This document shows positions 46,732 through 54,790 of a stretch of 64,000 bases of DNA, piece after piece. A model generated the notes under the pieces. The model saw only the letters and a program-made list of their open reading frames with translations, was not told the origin of the DNA and did not search any database. The first letter of the stretch is position 1. The number at the start of each line of letters is the position of its first letter. Origin of the DNA: Micromonospora sp. RP3T (GTDB lineage Bacteria > Actinomycetota > Actinomycetes > Mycobacteriales > Micromonosporaceae); the NCBI RefSeq assembly GCF_003027925.1, contig NZ_PYPS01000014.1:94251-158250 (forward strand), read 5' to 3'. Both the position numbers and the translations under genes were made by a program.

Positions 46732-47470
46732 CGATCGAAACCGATTGCCGGTCCCGGGTCGATCGGTCCCTCCTCGGGAGGGCCCAGGACGGGATCCACC
46801 CCACGTTCTACTTCCCATGGGTTGTCTGGATCCCAGAAGCTTCGTGGCTGCTCTTCGAATTGTTTGCCGGAGTGTTTGACTTGTCCGGCAGAAAAACCGG
46901 GCGCCCCGCCGAGGGGGGCAAGGCCCTGTGTGCCTGCGTATGGTCCTCTTCCAGGGTTGGGTCGAGAGCCCGCGGCTCCCGAAGGTGAAGTTCCGGCCCC
47001 ACCGCCGCCAATTACCGCTCCCAGGGGATTTGTGCGGCGGGGATAGGCGTTTCCCATCTGACTGGATGCAGATGGGTTACCGATCAAGCCATTGGTGGGT
47101 GCCGGGCGAGCGGGCGGCTGCTGGGTGCTCCGCCTACCGGAAATCGGATCAATTTCGGGTGGGTTGATGCGGAATGCCTGCGCTCCTATTGGTGGGAGTT
47201 GGGGGATATTTGCGCCGTTTGTTTGGGGAGGTGGCGGGGTGGAGGGCGCAGCTCCTAGAGGGGGTGCCTGAGAAACAATTCCCGGACCGGCATTCCCTAA
47301 GATTGGGCCCCCGATTATGGATCCTGGGCCGCTCGCAGTTAAAGATGCCGGTCCGCGTAATGGGCTGTGGCGCTGAGGGCTGCTTTGTATAGACGGTGGT
47401 GCCGGCACCGGCACGATGGGGGGAATTATAGGGGCTGGAACGGAGCCGGAATACGGGTCAGATGATTGCT
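46010..47470. other. Low-G+C mosaic block inside the type VII secretion genes
   Basis: Within about 1.45 kb G+C falls to roughly 57-60% by eye, against about 73-75% on both sides. The block covers the first two-thirds of mycP and the 3' half of the substrate gene before it. Both reading frames stay open and the edges lie inside genes. Edges are estimated by eye to within about 50 bp. Confidence 0.7.
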
Positions 47471-48068
47471 GGTCAACCCGGGGACCCGGTCGGGCTGGTG
47501 CCGGCAGACGCTGGAGCATGACCTGGGCCAGTTGGAGTTCTCCGCTCAGCCCCGTCATCAACCCGCGTGCCCGTACGTTCAACTGCTCCAGGTCGTCGTC
47601 GGTCACCGGGGGCCGCTCCGGCAGTCGGCTTCCGGCAACCGCCTTCGGGTCGGCGATCGTCGCCTCGTACGCCCGCTTCTGCCGCAGTTTGGCGGCGAAC
47701 TCGTCGTACAGCGGTTGCAGTTCGCTGCGGGCGCTGCCGATGGCGCGCGCGGCGGCGGCGAGCGCGTCGTAGTTCGCGGCGGCGGCGTCGTGGGTGCGCT
47801 GCACCCGGTCGATGAGCTGGTCGAGTTCGCCGACGTACGCCTGGGCGGCGGCGTTGGTCTCGGGGGGCCATGCCTCGGCGAGGCCGCGCCGGTATTCCCG
47901 GAGCCGGCCGAGGTGGGCCAGCGCCAGGTCGCACACCTTGCGCCAGCCGGCGACCTGTTTCCACTGACCGGCGGTGTCCTGGTCGTGGAGGCACGCCCAC
48001 ATGCTGAGCACGTCCATCAGGCGCCAGTCGGTGAGGCCGGAGGTCCGGCCGCCGCCCCGTTCGATCAC
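46728..48068 (-). CDS. PPE-like/ESX-type secretion substrate with Pro/Gly-rich tail
   Basis: 446 residues. Residues 1-200 are helical (DWRLMDVLSMWACLHDQD, AYVGELDQLIDRVQRTHDAA, then ELQPLYDEFAAKLRQKRAY), a long helical hairpin as in PPE or LXG-like proteins. Residues 215-446 are disordered and rich in Pro, Gly, Ser and Ala (PAPIIPPIVPVPAPPSI and others). GTG 48068 overlaps the previous stop by four bases and its stop overlaps mycP by four, so all three are coupled. The tail half is low in G+C while the helical half is not. Substrate role is inferred from the mycosin neighbour. Confidence 0.7.
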   Translation of the reverse strand: MIERGGGRTSGLTDWRLMDVLSMWACLHDQDTAGQWKQVAGWRKVCDLALAHLGRLREYRRGLAEAWPPETNAAAQAYVGELDQLIDRVQRTHDAAAANYDALAAAARAIGSARSELQPLYDEFAAKLRQKRAYEATIADPKAVAGSRLPERPPVTDDDLEQLNVRARGLMTGLSGELQLAQVMLQRLPAPARPGPRVDQQSSDPYSGSVPAPIIPPIVPVPAPPSIQSSPQRHSPLRGPASLTASGPGSIIGGPILGNAGPGIVSQAPPLGAAPSTPPPPQTNGANIPQLPPIGAQAFRINPPEIDPISGRRSTQQPPARPAPTNGLIGNPSASSQMGNAYPRRTNPLGAVIGGGGAGTSPSGAAGSRPNPGRGPYAGTQGLAPLGGAPGFSAGQVKHSGKQFEEQPRSFWDPDNPWEVERGVDPVLGPPEEGPIDPGPAIGFDR

Positions 48069-48520
48069 GGCAGGACCACCCGCCCCTGATCGGGGCCGGT
48101 GGGGTCGGCGAGTGGCGGGGTGGGGCGCGCCACGGCGGTGGTGGTGGGGCCGGCGAGTGCCCGTTCGACGTCGGCGACCCGGGCGGAGGAGAACGCGTCC
48201 GAGTCGTCGTAGCGGGCGGCGATCCGGCCGGCGGCCTCGGCGAGCCGGCCGGTGGCGGGTGCCAGGTCCCACACGGCGCTGACCGCGGCCTTCTGCGTCT
48301 CGTGGTGGGCCTGGAGGAACTGCACCAGCTCGATGAAGGCGTCAGCCGGGTTGGGCACGGGGGCCTTCATGTCGTCGGCGATGTAGGACAGATGGGGCGA
48401 GTAGTTGCGCGTGACCTCGTCCTGTAGCCGGTCGGCGAACTCGCGCATCTGTCGGATATCGGCCTCGATGCCGCCGTAGCCGCGCAGCCAGCCGGCTGGC
48501 TGGTTGTCCTCCGGGATCAT
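48065..48520 (-). CDS. WXG100/PE-like small ESX substrate candidate
   Basis: 151 residues. An N-terminal helical hairpin (GGIEADIRQMREFADRLQDEV and PADAFIELVQFLQAHHETQKAAVSAV) resembles WXG100 or PE-type pairs, then AARYDDSDAFSSARVADVERAL, which includes a YxxxD/E-like element, and a Pro-rich end. ATG 48520 has GGGAGG. First of the three coupled genes. No membrane helix. Assignment rests on size, helical content and context. Confidence 0.62.
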   Translation of the reverse strand: MIPEDNQPAGWLRGYGGIEADIRQMREFADRLQDEVTRNYSPHLSYIADDMKAPVPNPADAFIELVQFLQAHHETQKAAVSAVWDLAPATGRLAEAAGRIAARYDDSDAFSSARVADVERALAGPTTTAVARPTPPLADPTGPDQGRVVLP

Positions 48521-48621
48521 CGGACCTCCCTGCCCGTCACCGAACGGTCTCCCAGAGTGAGGTTAGTAGCTCCGTGCTGATCCCGGCAGCCCCGGCACCG
48601 CTCGCGTACGCGGGGAAGGTT

Positions 48622-48834
48622 TCAGCGGGGAAGGCCGGAGCTGCGCCACGCGCCGGGGCCGGCGACCGGCCTGGCGCCGACCGGGCGGGCGCTGCGCGTC
48701 CAGTGCGAGACGGCGGCCGGCGCGGCGGCCGTGACCGGGCGGGTGCGCACCATGACCGCGCCGACCAGGGCGGCCAGTTCCTCGGCGGTGGGCACGCCGC
48801 GGACGACCCGGAACATCGGCTCTTCGGCAGACAT
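48622..48834 (-). CDS. Acyl-CoA carboxylase epsilon subunit
   Basis: 70 residues. Pattern of AccE/PccE: FRVVRGVPTAEELAALVGAVMV near the start and GPGAWRSSGLPR at the end, joined by a short variable stretch. Such subunits stabilise and activate the alpha-beta acyl-CoA carboxylase of actinomycetes. The gene is usually directly after the beta subunit gene; here the beta gene is 7.4 kb away at 56224-57807. ATG 48834; an in-frame extension to 48975 overlaps the divergent kinase and is unlikely. Confidence 0.82.
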   Translation of the reverse strand: MSAEEPMFRVVRGVPTAEELAALVGAVMVRTRPVTAAAPAAVSHWTRSARPVGARPVAGPGAWRSSGLPR

Positions 48835-48925
48835 GACCCAAGGGTACGCGTCGCGAACTCGACCTTCGTCGTAGAGTGGCGTGCCGGCGGTGTACGCGTC
48901 GGACCGGCCGGGTACCGTTTCTGCG

Positions 48926-50926
48926 ATGTCGAACGCGCTTCCCCAACTCGTCGCTGACCGGTACCGGCTCATCACGCCGCTCGGTCAGGGCGGCATGGGC
49001 CGCGTCTGGAAGGCGCGGGACGAGGTGCTGCACCGCGACGTCGCCATCAAGGAGCTGGTCCCGCCGCCCGGGCTCACCCCGGACGAGCGCCGTGAGATGC
49101 GGGAACGCTCGCTGCGTGAGGCGCGCGCGATCGCCCGGCTCAACAACGTCAACGTGGTCCGCATCTTCGACGTGCTGCGCACCGACGGCGACCCGTGGAT
49201 CGTCATGGAGTACGTCGCCTCGAAGTCGTTGCAGGACACGATCGCCGAGGACGGCCCGGTCTCGGTGGCCAAGGCGGTCGAGATCGGTCTCGGCGTGCTG
49301 GGGGCGTTGAAGGCCGCGCACAAGGCCGGCATCATGCACCGCGACGTGAAGCCGGGCAACGTGCTGCTCGGCGAGGACGGTCGGGTGGTGCTCACCGACT
49401 TCGGCCTGGCCACCATTCCGGGCGACCCGAACGTGACCCGCACCGGCATGGTGCTGGGCTCCCCGGCGTACATCTCCCCGGAGCGGGCACGGGACGGCAC
49501 CGCCGGTCCGGAGGCCGACCTGTGGTCGCTGGGCGCGACGCTCTACGCCGCCGTCGAGGGCAAGTCGCCGTACGCTCGCCCGTCGGCGATCGCCACGCTG
49601 GCCGCGCTCGCCACCGAGGCGATGCCGCCGCCGCGCAACGCCGGGCCGCTCAAGCCGGTGCTCCAGGGCCTGCTGCGCAAGGATCCGGACGAGCGGATCA
49701 CCGCCGAGGTGGCGGAGCGCATGCTGCGCAAGGTCGGCGGCCGGCGGGTCAAGGGCATCTCGCTGCTGGACGGCGTACGCCGGCCGGGGCCGAACGGTCC
49801 GCGCGTGCCGCGACCGCCGCTGGTGCCCGCGCCGCGCCCCGCCGACGACCAGGTCGAACGCGCTTCCACCTCGGCGTCCGGGGTGGCCGCCGCCGCGAGT
49901 GGGGCGGTCGCCGAGCCGACCGCGATGGTGCCGGCGTCCACCTCGGACGCCGGACCGACCGCGAAGGTGACGCCGCCGGTCGCCGATCCGACGACGAAGC
50001 TCGACGCCGATCCGCCGGCCGACGAGACCCGGGTGGACGGCGCCGACCCGGCGCTCGACGAGACCCGGCTCGACGGTGAGCCGGTCGCCGCCGCGCCCGC
50101 GCAAGATCCGGCCCCGGCGCCGGTCAGCCCGGCTCCGGCCGGCTCCGCGCCGGTCAGCCCGGCGACGGGTGGCCCGGTGTCGTCGACCGGTCGGGCGACC
50201 GTGCTGCCGGGCGTCAAGGCCGCGCCGAACCGGCGCAACCTGCTGCTCGGCGCGCTGGTTCTGGTGCTGCTGGTCGGCCTGGCGGTGGCCGTGCCGCTGC
50301 TGAACAACGGCGACGACGACGGGGGTGACGGCGGCCGGCCGACCACCGGTTCCTCGGTGGCGTCGGCGGTCCCGCCCGCGCCGAGCGCCAGCGCCTCACC
50401 GAGTGCGAGCGCGCCGTCGGCCAGCCCGTCGACCAGCCCGAGCCCGTCGGCCAGCCCGTCACCGACCGGGTTCGTGCTGCCGACCGGCTGGAAGTACTAC
50501 ACCGGCTCGAACGGCTTCAAGGTGCCGATCCCGAACGGCTGGCAGGCCCGGCCCGGCAACAACCAGGTCGTGCTCTACGAGAACGGTGGCGCCCGCCGGG
50601 TGCTGTTCATGCAGTGGACGGACCGACCCGAGAAGGACGCGCTCGCCGACTGGCGGGAGCAGGAGCCGTACCGCCGCTCGCGCGTCAAGAACTACCAGCT
50701 GGTCGACATCGTGCCGTGCAAGGGCTACTACCGCACCTGCGCCGACTGGGACTGGCTGGAGACGCGCGACAACGGCACCCGTTTCCACGTGCGTAACCGG
50801 GGCGTGGCCACGGCCAGCAACCGGGGCTACGCGCTGCGCTGGGAGGTGCCGGCGAAGGACTGGCAGGCCAACCTGGCCGCCTTCGACGTGATCACCAAGG
50901 GTTTCGTGCCGGATCGGAAGAACTGA
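48926..50926 (+). CDS. Membrane Ser/Thr protein kinase with extracytoplasmic domain (second copy)
   Basis: 666 residues. Kinase: LGQGGMGRVWKARD (19-32), Lys42, MHRDVKPGN with Asp140, DFG 158-160, GSPAYISPE. A long Ala/Pro/Thr linker with two DETR-(V/L)-DG units follows, one helix at 438-458, a Ser/Pro/Ala hinge (ASASPSASAPSAS) and an outside domain with PTGWKYYTGSNGFKVPIPNGWQ and two Cys. The outside domain resembles the one of the kinase at 12516-14534 in its [19 protein letters not shown] core, so the two are paralogues. ATG 48926 follows TACCGT by seven bases, suggesting a leaderless mRNA. Confidence 0.92.
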   Translation: MSNALPQLVADRYRLITPLGQGGMGRVWKARDEVLHRDVAIKELVPPPGLTPDERREMRERSLREARAIARLNNVNVVRIFDVLRTDGDPWIVMEYVASKSLQDTIAEDGPVSVAKAVEIGLGVLGALKAAHKAGIMHRDVKPGNVLLGEDGRVVLTDFGLATIPGDPNVTRTGMVLGSPAYISPERARDGTAGPEADLWSLGATLYAAVEGKSPYARPSAIATLAALATEAMPPPRNAGPLKPVLQGLLRKDPDERITAEVAERMLRKVGGRRVKGISLLDGVRRPGPNGPRVPRPPLVPAPRPADDQVERASTSASGVAAAASGAVAEPTAMVPASTSDAGPTAKVTPPVADPTTKLDADPPADETRVDGADPALDETRLDGEPVAAAPAQDPAPAPVSPAPAGSAPVSPATGGPVSSTGRATVLPGVKAAPNRRNLLLGALVLVLLVGLAVAVPLLNNGDDDGGDGGRPTTGSSVASAVPPAPSASASPSASAPSASPSTSPSPSASPSPTGFVLPTGWKYYTGSNGFKVPIPNGWQARPGNNQVVLYENGGARRVLFMQWTDRPEKDALADWREQEPYRRSRVKNYQLVDIVPCKGYYRTCADWDWLETRDNGTRFHVRNRGVATASNRGYALRWEVPAKDWQANLAAFDVITKGFVPDRKN

Positions 50927-51013
50927 CCCGGCGAATCCCGCGCCCGCGAAACTTGTTCGCATGACTTTCCGTAGTCGGGGGTATGAATACCCCGACGACG
51001 AAGGAGGTGCGAC

Positions 51014-51229
51014 ATGGGTTACCGACGCAGGGACACCGGCCCCCGGCTGGCACTGTGGATGCTGGTCGCGCTCGGCGACGCCGTCCTGCTCCTGATCACC
51101 GCCGGCCTGTCCGCGCCGGTCGCGGTGCTCGGGGTGCTCACCCTGACCGTCGCCGGGGTCGCGGCGTGGCGCTGGACCCGTCGGCCTGCCGCGGTGCCCG
51201 TGCCGGTCGCCTCGCGCCGCCGGGCCTGA
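51014..51229 (+). CDS. Small two-helix membrane protein
   Basis: 71 residues with two membrane helices (LALWMLVALGDAVLLLITAGL and VAVLGVLTLTVAGVAAW) and basic ends. ATG 51014 has a near-perfect AAGGAGGTG ribosome site, which supports a real gene despite its size. Function unknown. Followed by a triple 27-bp repeat and a very strong terminator. Confidence 0.7.
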   Translation: MGYRRRDTGPRLALWMLVALGDAVLLLITAGLSAPVAVLGVLTLTVAGVAAWRWTRRPAAVPVPVASRRRA

Positions 51230-51230
51230 G

Positions 51231-51311
51231 CTTCGATCAGACGGTACGACGACAGAACTTCGATCAGACGGTACGACGACAGAACTCCGATCAGACGGTA
51301 CGACGCAAGCG
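51231..51311. repeat. Three tandem 27-bp repeats in an intergenic region
   Basis: Units begin at 51231, 51258 and 51285. The first two are identical (CTTCGATCAGACGGTACGA plus CGACAGAA). The third differs at one base in its first 21 and then diverges. Each holds GATCAGACGGTAC. The last unit runs into the left arm of the terminator. Purpose unknown; could be binding sites or slippage-derived. Confidence 0.9.
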
Positions 51312-51345
51312 GGACCGCCCCGGTTCGGGGCGGTCCCGCTTGCGT
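51303..51345. terminator. 20-bp-stem bidirectional terminator
   Basis: A perfect 20-bp stem (ACGCAAGCGGGACCGCCCCG and its complement) with the three-base loop GTT. It separates the small membrane protein gene (plus) from the convergent muramidase gene, whose stop is 10 nt beyond. Confidence 0.92.
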
Positions 51346-51354
51346 GCGCGTCCG

Positions 51355-52107
51355 TCAGGTGTTGTTGGCCAGCGCGATCAGCCGGGTGCGGTCGCCGTTC
51401 CAGTAGTTGCGGTCGACGTTGCCGCTGATGCCGGAGACGCTGCCGGAGGCGGTGTACTGCCAGAAGCTCCAGACCGGGGCACCGGCCGGCAGCGAGCCGG
51501 GCGTGCTCGACCAGCGGGCAAGCCACAGCGGGTGGTTGGCCCACGGCCCGGTCCAGCTACCGGTGCACTGGTTCCACCAGCTGGTGGTGGTGTAGATGAC
51601 CGCGTACCGGCCGGTGCGGGAGCGGTAGGTGTTGAGGAAGTCCTGGATCCAGTTGCGCATGCCGGTGGTGCTCAGGCCGTAGCAGTAGCCGCCGCTGTAC
51701 GGGTTGGCCTCGATGTCCAGCGCGGCGGGCAGCGTCCGGCTGTCAGCGGACCAGGCGCCACCGTTGCTGGCCAGGTAGCCGGCCTGGGTGGAGCCGGCGG
51801 AGATGTTCGGCCGGGCGAAGTGGTACGCCCCACGGATCACGCCGGCGTTGTAGGCGTTCACGTAGTTCGTGTTGAAGTTCGGGTCCTTGTAGCTGGTGCC
51901 CTCGGTGGCCTTGATGAAGGCGAACTGGATGCCCGAGTTCCGCACGCTGGTCCAGTTGATGGTGCCCTGGTAGCGGGAGACGTCGATGCCGGGCGTGGTC
52001 GCGGCGGCGGCCGGTCCGGCGGTCGCCACGAGGGCCGCGGCCGCGGTGGCGGCGACGGCCAGGCCGGCGGCGAGGAGCCGGCGTACGGAGAGTCTGGTAC
52101 GGGCCAT
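51355..52107 (-). CDS. Secreted GH25 muramidase (lysozyme)
   Basis: 250 residues. Signal peptide of about 40 residues (RLSVRRLLAAGLAVAATAAAALVATAGPAAA). The mature enzyme has TPGIDVSRYQGTINW, FAFIKATEGTSY, RGAYHFARP and ALDIEANPY with the catalytic Asp/Glu, then WFWQY-like SFWQYTASG. This is the Ch-type lysozyme family that cuts the MurNAc-GlcNAc bond of peptidoglycan. ATG 52107 has CTGGAGG upstream. No extra wall-binding module. An arginine pair in the signal makes Tat export possible. Confidence 0.95.
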   Translation of the reverse strand: MARTRLSVRRLLAAGLAVAATAAAALVATAGPAAAATTPGIDVSRYQGTINWTSVRNSGIQFAFIKATEGTSYKDPNFNTNYVNAYNAGVIRGAYHFARPNISAGSTQAGYLASNGGAWSADSRTLPAALDIEANPYSGGYCYGLSTTGMRNWIQDFLNTYRSRTGRYAVIYTTTSWWNQCTGSWTGPWANHPLWLARWSSTPGSLPAGAPVWSFWQYTASGSVSGISGNVDRNYWNGDRTRLIALANNT

Positions 52108-52124
52108 GGTTTGCCTCCAGAGGA

Positions 52125-52210
52125 CGTCAACTGATTGACGCCCATCTTTGGAGATAACTGCCCTACATCGCAATAGCAAGCAAGGAAATTTTCATCGACG
52201 AATGTCGTCG
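52125..52210. promoter_or_regulatory. AT-rich control region of the muramidase gene
   Basis: In the 5' leader the inverted repeat CGTCAA-CTGA-TTGACG (52125-52140) stands 18 bp before the start. Farther up, TTGCTA with TTATCT (minus strand) is a weak promoter match. CGACGA-ATG-TCGTCG (52196-52210) follows the Uma2 stop and may be its terminator. The area is clearly AT-richer than its flanks. Confidence 0.4.
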
Positions 52211-52235
52211 TTCCTGGTGGCGCGCGATTTCGGAG

Positions 52236-52796
52236 TCAGCGGAGCGTGGCTGGGTCCATCGCCCAGCGGAACGGCTCGGTCACCGTCAGTGTCTCGCCGG
52301 CCTTGGCGACTGCGTCCTCGACGTAGTGCTCACCGTCGAGCCGGTGCAGCCGCAGCGAGTGGCTGTCGCCGTCCTGCTCGACCAGCAGGTACCACGGAAT
52401 GCGGGCGATCGCGTAGAGCTGCATCTTCAGGACCCGGTCGGCGGCGGCGTTGCCCGGCGAGACGACTTCACACACCAGCCTGACCTCGCCGGCCTCGACC
52501 ACGGTGCCTTCGTCGTCCGTGTCAGCGACCACCACATCCGGGATGACCATGCGATTGACGCCGAGCCGTACGTTCACCGCCTCGAACACCAACAATCCGA
52601 GCGGGCGGGCAGCCCGGCGCAGGCTGTCCACCAGGTTCCAAGACACCAACTGGTGCCTCTTGCTCGGGGCAGGGGTCACGATCAGGCTGCCGTCGAGCAG
52701 CTCGATGCGGTCGAGGCCGCGGTTCAACGCGAGGTAGTCGGTCTCGGTCCACAGACCCACGTGCGAGCTGTGGGGCTCCAAGAGGGCTGCGCTCAC
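52236..52796 (-). CDS. Uma2-family protein (DUF820, PD-(D/E)XK nuclease fold)
   Basis: 186 residues from GTG 52796, which has GGAGGTGAGG upstream. The family layout is clear: TETDYLALNRGLDRIELLDGSLIVTPAPSKRHQ, then MVIPDVVVAD with the catalytic Asp, VRLVCEVVSPGNAAADRVLKMQLYA with Glu and Lys, and YLLVEQDG. Restriction-endonuclease-like fold; biological role not established. Alone, without neighbours that would suggest a defence island. Confidence 0.88.
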   Translation of the reverse strand: MSAALLEPHSSHVGLWTETDYLALNRGLDRIELLDGSLIVTPAPSKRHQLVSWNLVDSLRRAARPLGLLVFEAVNVRLGVNRMVIPDVVVADTDDEGTVVEAGEVRLVCEVVSPGNAAADRVLKMQLYAIARIPWYLLVEQDGDSHSLRLHRLDGEHYVEDAVAKAGETLTVTEPFRWAMDPATLR

Positions 52797-52895
52797 CGAC
52801 CTCACCTCCGTTCCGGTGCCTCGCCCGATCAGTCTCACACTCTACGAGGCCGGGCCGGTCGATCGACACGACTCCGGCCGGTAGGCTCCCCGCCC

Positions 52896-53639
52896 ATGCC
52901 CCTGATCGACGGTCTCACCACGCTCTGGGACACGCTGCTGAGCGCCCAGCCGGACCCGCCTCCGCTGCTGGTGGTGCTCACCGCCGTGGTCGCGCTCGCG
53001 GTGGTCGTCACCCGGTTGCCGTGGCGGATCGCCCGCAACGCGGTGACCATCGCCCATGAGGGCGGCCACGCGCTGGTGGCACTGCTCACCGGCCGGCGGC
53101 TGCACGGCATCCGGCTGCACTCGGACACGTCCGGGCTGACGCTCTCCGCCGGCCGGCCCTCCGGACCGGGCATGATCCTCACACTGCTCGCCGGCTACGT
53201 CGCCCCCTCGCTGCTCGGCCTGGCCGGCGCGTGGCTGCTGGCCGGAAACCGGATCACGCTGCTGCTCTGGGTAGCGGTGGCGCTGCTGCTGGGCATGCTG
53301 GTGCTGATCCGCAACCTGTTCGGCGCGCTGTCGCTGCTGGTCACCGGCGGTCTGGTGCTCGCCGTCTCCTGGTACACCCCACCCCAGGTCCAGGCCGCGT
53401 TCGCCTGGACCTCGATCTGGTTCCTGCTGTTCGGCGGCGTACGCCCGGTGTTCGAGCTCCGACGCCAACGCAGCCGCGGCCGGATGCCGGAGTCGGACGC
53501 CGACCAGCTCGCCCGGCTCACGCCGTTCCCGCCGCTGTTCTGGGTGGCCGTGTTCCTGCTGGTCAGCGTCGGCGCGCTGGTCGCCGGCGCGCTGCTGCTG
53601 GCCGGCCCGATCCTCGCCGACACCGGCCTCACCGGCTGA
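52896..53639 (+). CDS. M50-type membrane metalloprotease
   Basis: 247 residues with about six helices. The zinc site HEGGH is at 54-58 in NAVTIAHEGGHALVALLTGRRLHGI, the pattern of M50B-like peptidases. The usual NPDG/LDG motif of site-2 proteases is not obvious, so the subfamily is M50B-like or DUF. ATG 52896 is divergent from the Uma2 gene. A regulatory intramembrane role is possible but unproven. Confidence 0.82.
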   Translation: MPLIDGLTTLWDTLLSAQPDPPPLLVVLTAVVALAVVVTRLPWRIARNAVTIAHEGGHALVALLTGRRLHGIRLHSDTSGLTLSAGRPSGPGMILTLLAGYVAPSLLGLAGAWLLAGNRITLLLWVAVALLLGMLVLIRNLFGALSLLVTGGLVLAVSWYTPPQVQAAFAWTSIWFLLFGGVRPVFELRRQRSRGRMPESDADQLARLTPFPPLFWVAVFLLVSVGALVAGALLLAGPILADTGLTG

Positions 53640-53749
53640 CCCCGTCCCACGCTTGCGCACCCGCCGCGCCGCGCCGCGGCACGCCTCGTCGCGCCGGGAC
53701 ACGCCACCGTTCCGGGCGGTACCCGGCCCGGCGAGGCAGAATCGGAGCG

Positions 53750-54733
53750 GTGCGATACGTGATCATCGGAGCGGGCGCGGTCGGCGGCACCATCGGCGTA
53801 CTGCTGGCCGACGCCGGCCGCGACGTGACGCTGGTGGCCCGCGGTGCCCACCTGGACGCGCTGCGCGAGCGGGGGTTGACGCTGCGGACGCCGCGCGGCA
53901 CGGTGTCGGCCCGGCTGCCGGCGGCGGCCGGGCCGGGCGGCCCACCGTTGCCGGCCGACACCGTGCTGGTCCTCACCGTGAAGTCGCAGGACACCGTCGC
54001 CGCGCTGACCATCTGGGCCGACGCGCCGGTGGCGGGCGGCGGCACGGCGGGCGAGCGGCTCCCGGTCGTGCTGGCCCAGAACGGGGTGGCGAACGAGCCC
54101 GCCGCGCTGCGGCTCTTCGCCCGGGTGCACCCGGTCTGCGTGTGGCTGCCCGCCACCCACCTGGAACCGGGCGTCGTGGTCGCCAACGGGCACCCGCATC
54201 CGGGGATGCTGCACCTCGGGCGCTACCCGACCGGCACCGACGACACCGGCCGGGCGGTCGCTGCCGACCTGACCGCCGCCGGGTTCGTCGCCCCGGTCCG
54301 CGACGACGTGATGCGCTGGAAGTACGGCAAGCTCCTGGCCAACCTCGGCAACGGCCTCCAGGCGCTGCTCGGCCGCGACGTGCCCGAGCCGCTGTCGACC
54401 CTGGTCCGTGCCGAGGGCGAGGCGGCGCTGGCCGCCGCCGGCATCCCGCACACGACCCGCGAGGAGGAGGCCGCCGCGCGCGGTGACCTGGTGTCGCACC
54501 GACCGGTCGACGGCGAGACGCGGTCCGGCGGCTCCACCTGGCAGAGCCTCGCCCGGGGCGCCGGCTCCGCCGAGGCCGACCACCTCAACGGCGAGATCGT
54601 GCTGCTCGGCCGTCTGCACGGGGTGCCCACCCCGGTCAACGCCGCGGTCCAGACCGCCGTCCGGCAGGCGGTCCGCGAACGGATCCCGGCCGGCGGCTAC
54701 CCCCGCGGGGAACTGGAGAAATTGGTCGGCTGA
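53750..54733 (+). CDS. Ketopantoate reductase-family (PanE/ApbA) protein
   Basis: 327 residues. NADPH-binding GAGAVGGTIGVLLADAGRDVTLVARG at the N-terminus, VLTVKSQDT with the conserved Lys, LAQNGVANE with the Asn, RWKYGKLLANLGNGLQALLG with the second Lys, and a helical C-domain. Real PanE makes pantoate for coenzyme A. Many actinomycete paralogues exist, so the exact 2-oxo acid is uncertain. GTG 53750. Confidence 0.85.
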   Translation: MRYVIIGAGAVGGTIGVLLADAGRDVTLVARGAHLDALRERGLTLRTPRGTVSARLPAAAGPGGPPLPADTVLVLTVKSQDTVAALTIWADAPVAGGGTAGERLPVVLAQNGVANEPAALRLFARVHPVCVWLPATHLEPGVVVANGHPHPGMLHLGRYPTGTDDTGRAVAADLTAAGFVAPVRDDVMRWKYGKLLANLGNGLQALLGRDVPEPLSTLVRAEGEAALAAAGIPHTTREEEAAARGDLVSHRPVDGETRSGGSTWQSLARGAGSAEADHLNGEIVLLGRLHGVPTPVNAAVQTAVRQAVRERIPAGGYPRGELEKLVG

Positions 54734-54790
54734 GCGGGCAACCCGAGCCGCGCCGCCAGGCGTGTCCCTGGCGAACACGGGGAGGTGGCA

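Noticed and set aside
51231..51311. Tandem 27-bp repeats as a CRISPR array
   Set aside because: Units are directly adjacent with no spacers, and no cas gene is in the window.
52236..52796. Defence island around the Uma2 nuclease-like gene
   Set aside because: Neighbours are a muramidase, a protease-like membrane protein and a metabolic enzyme; no known defence partner is present.
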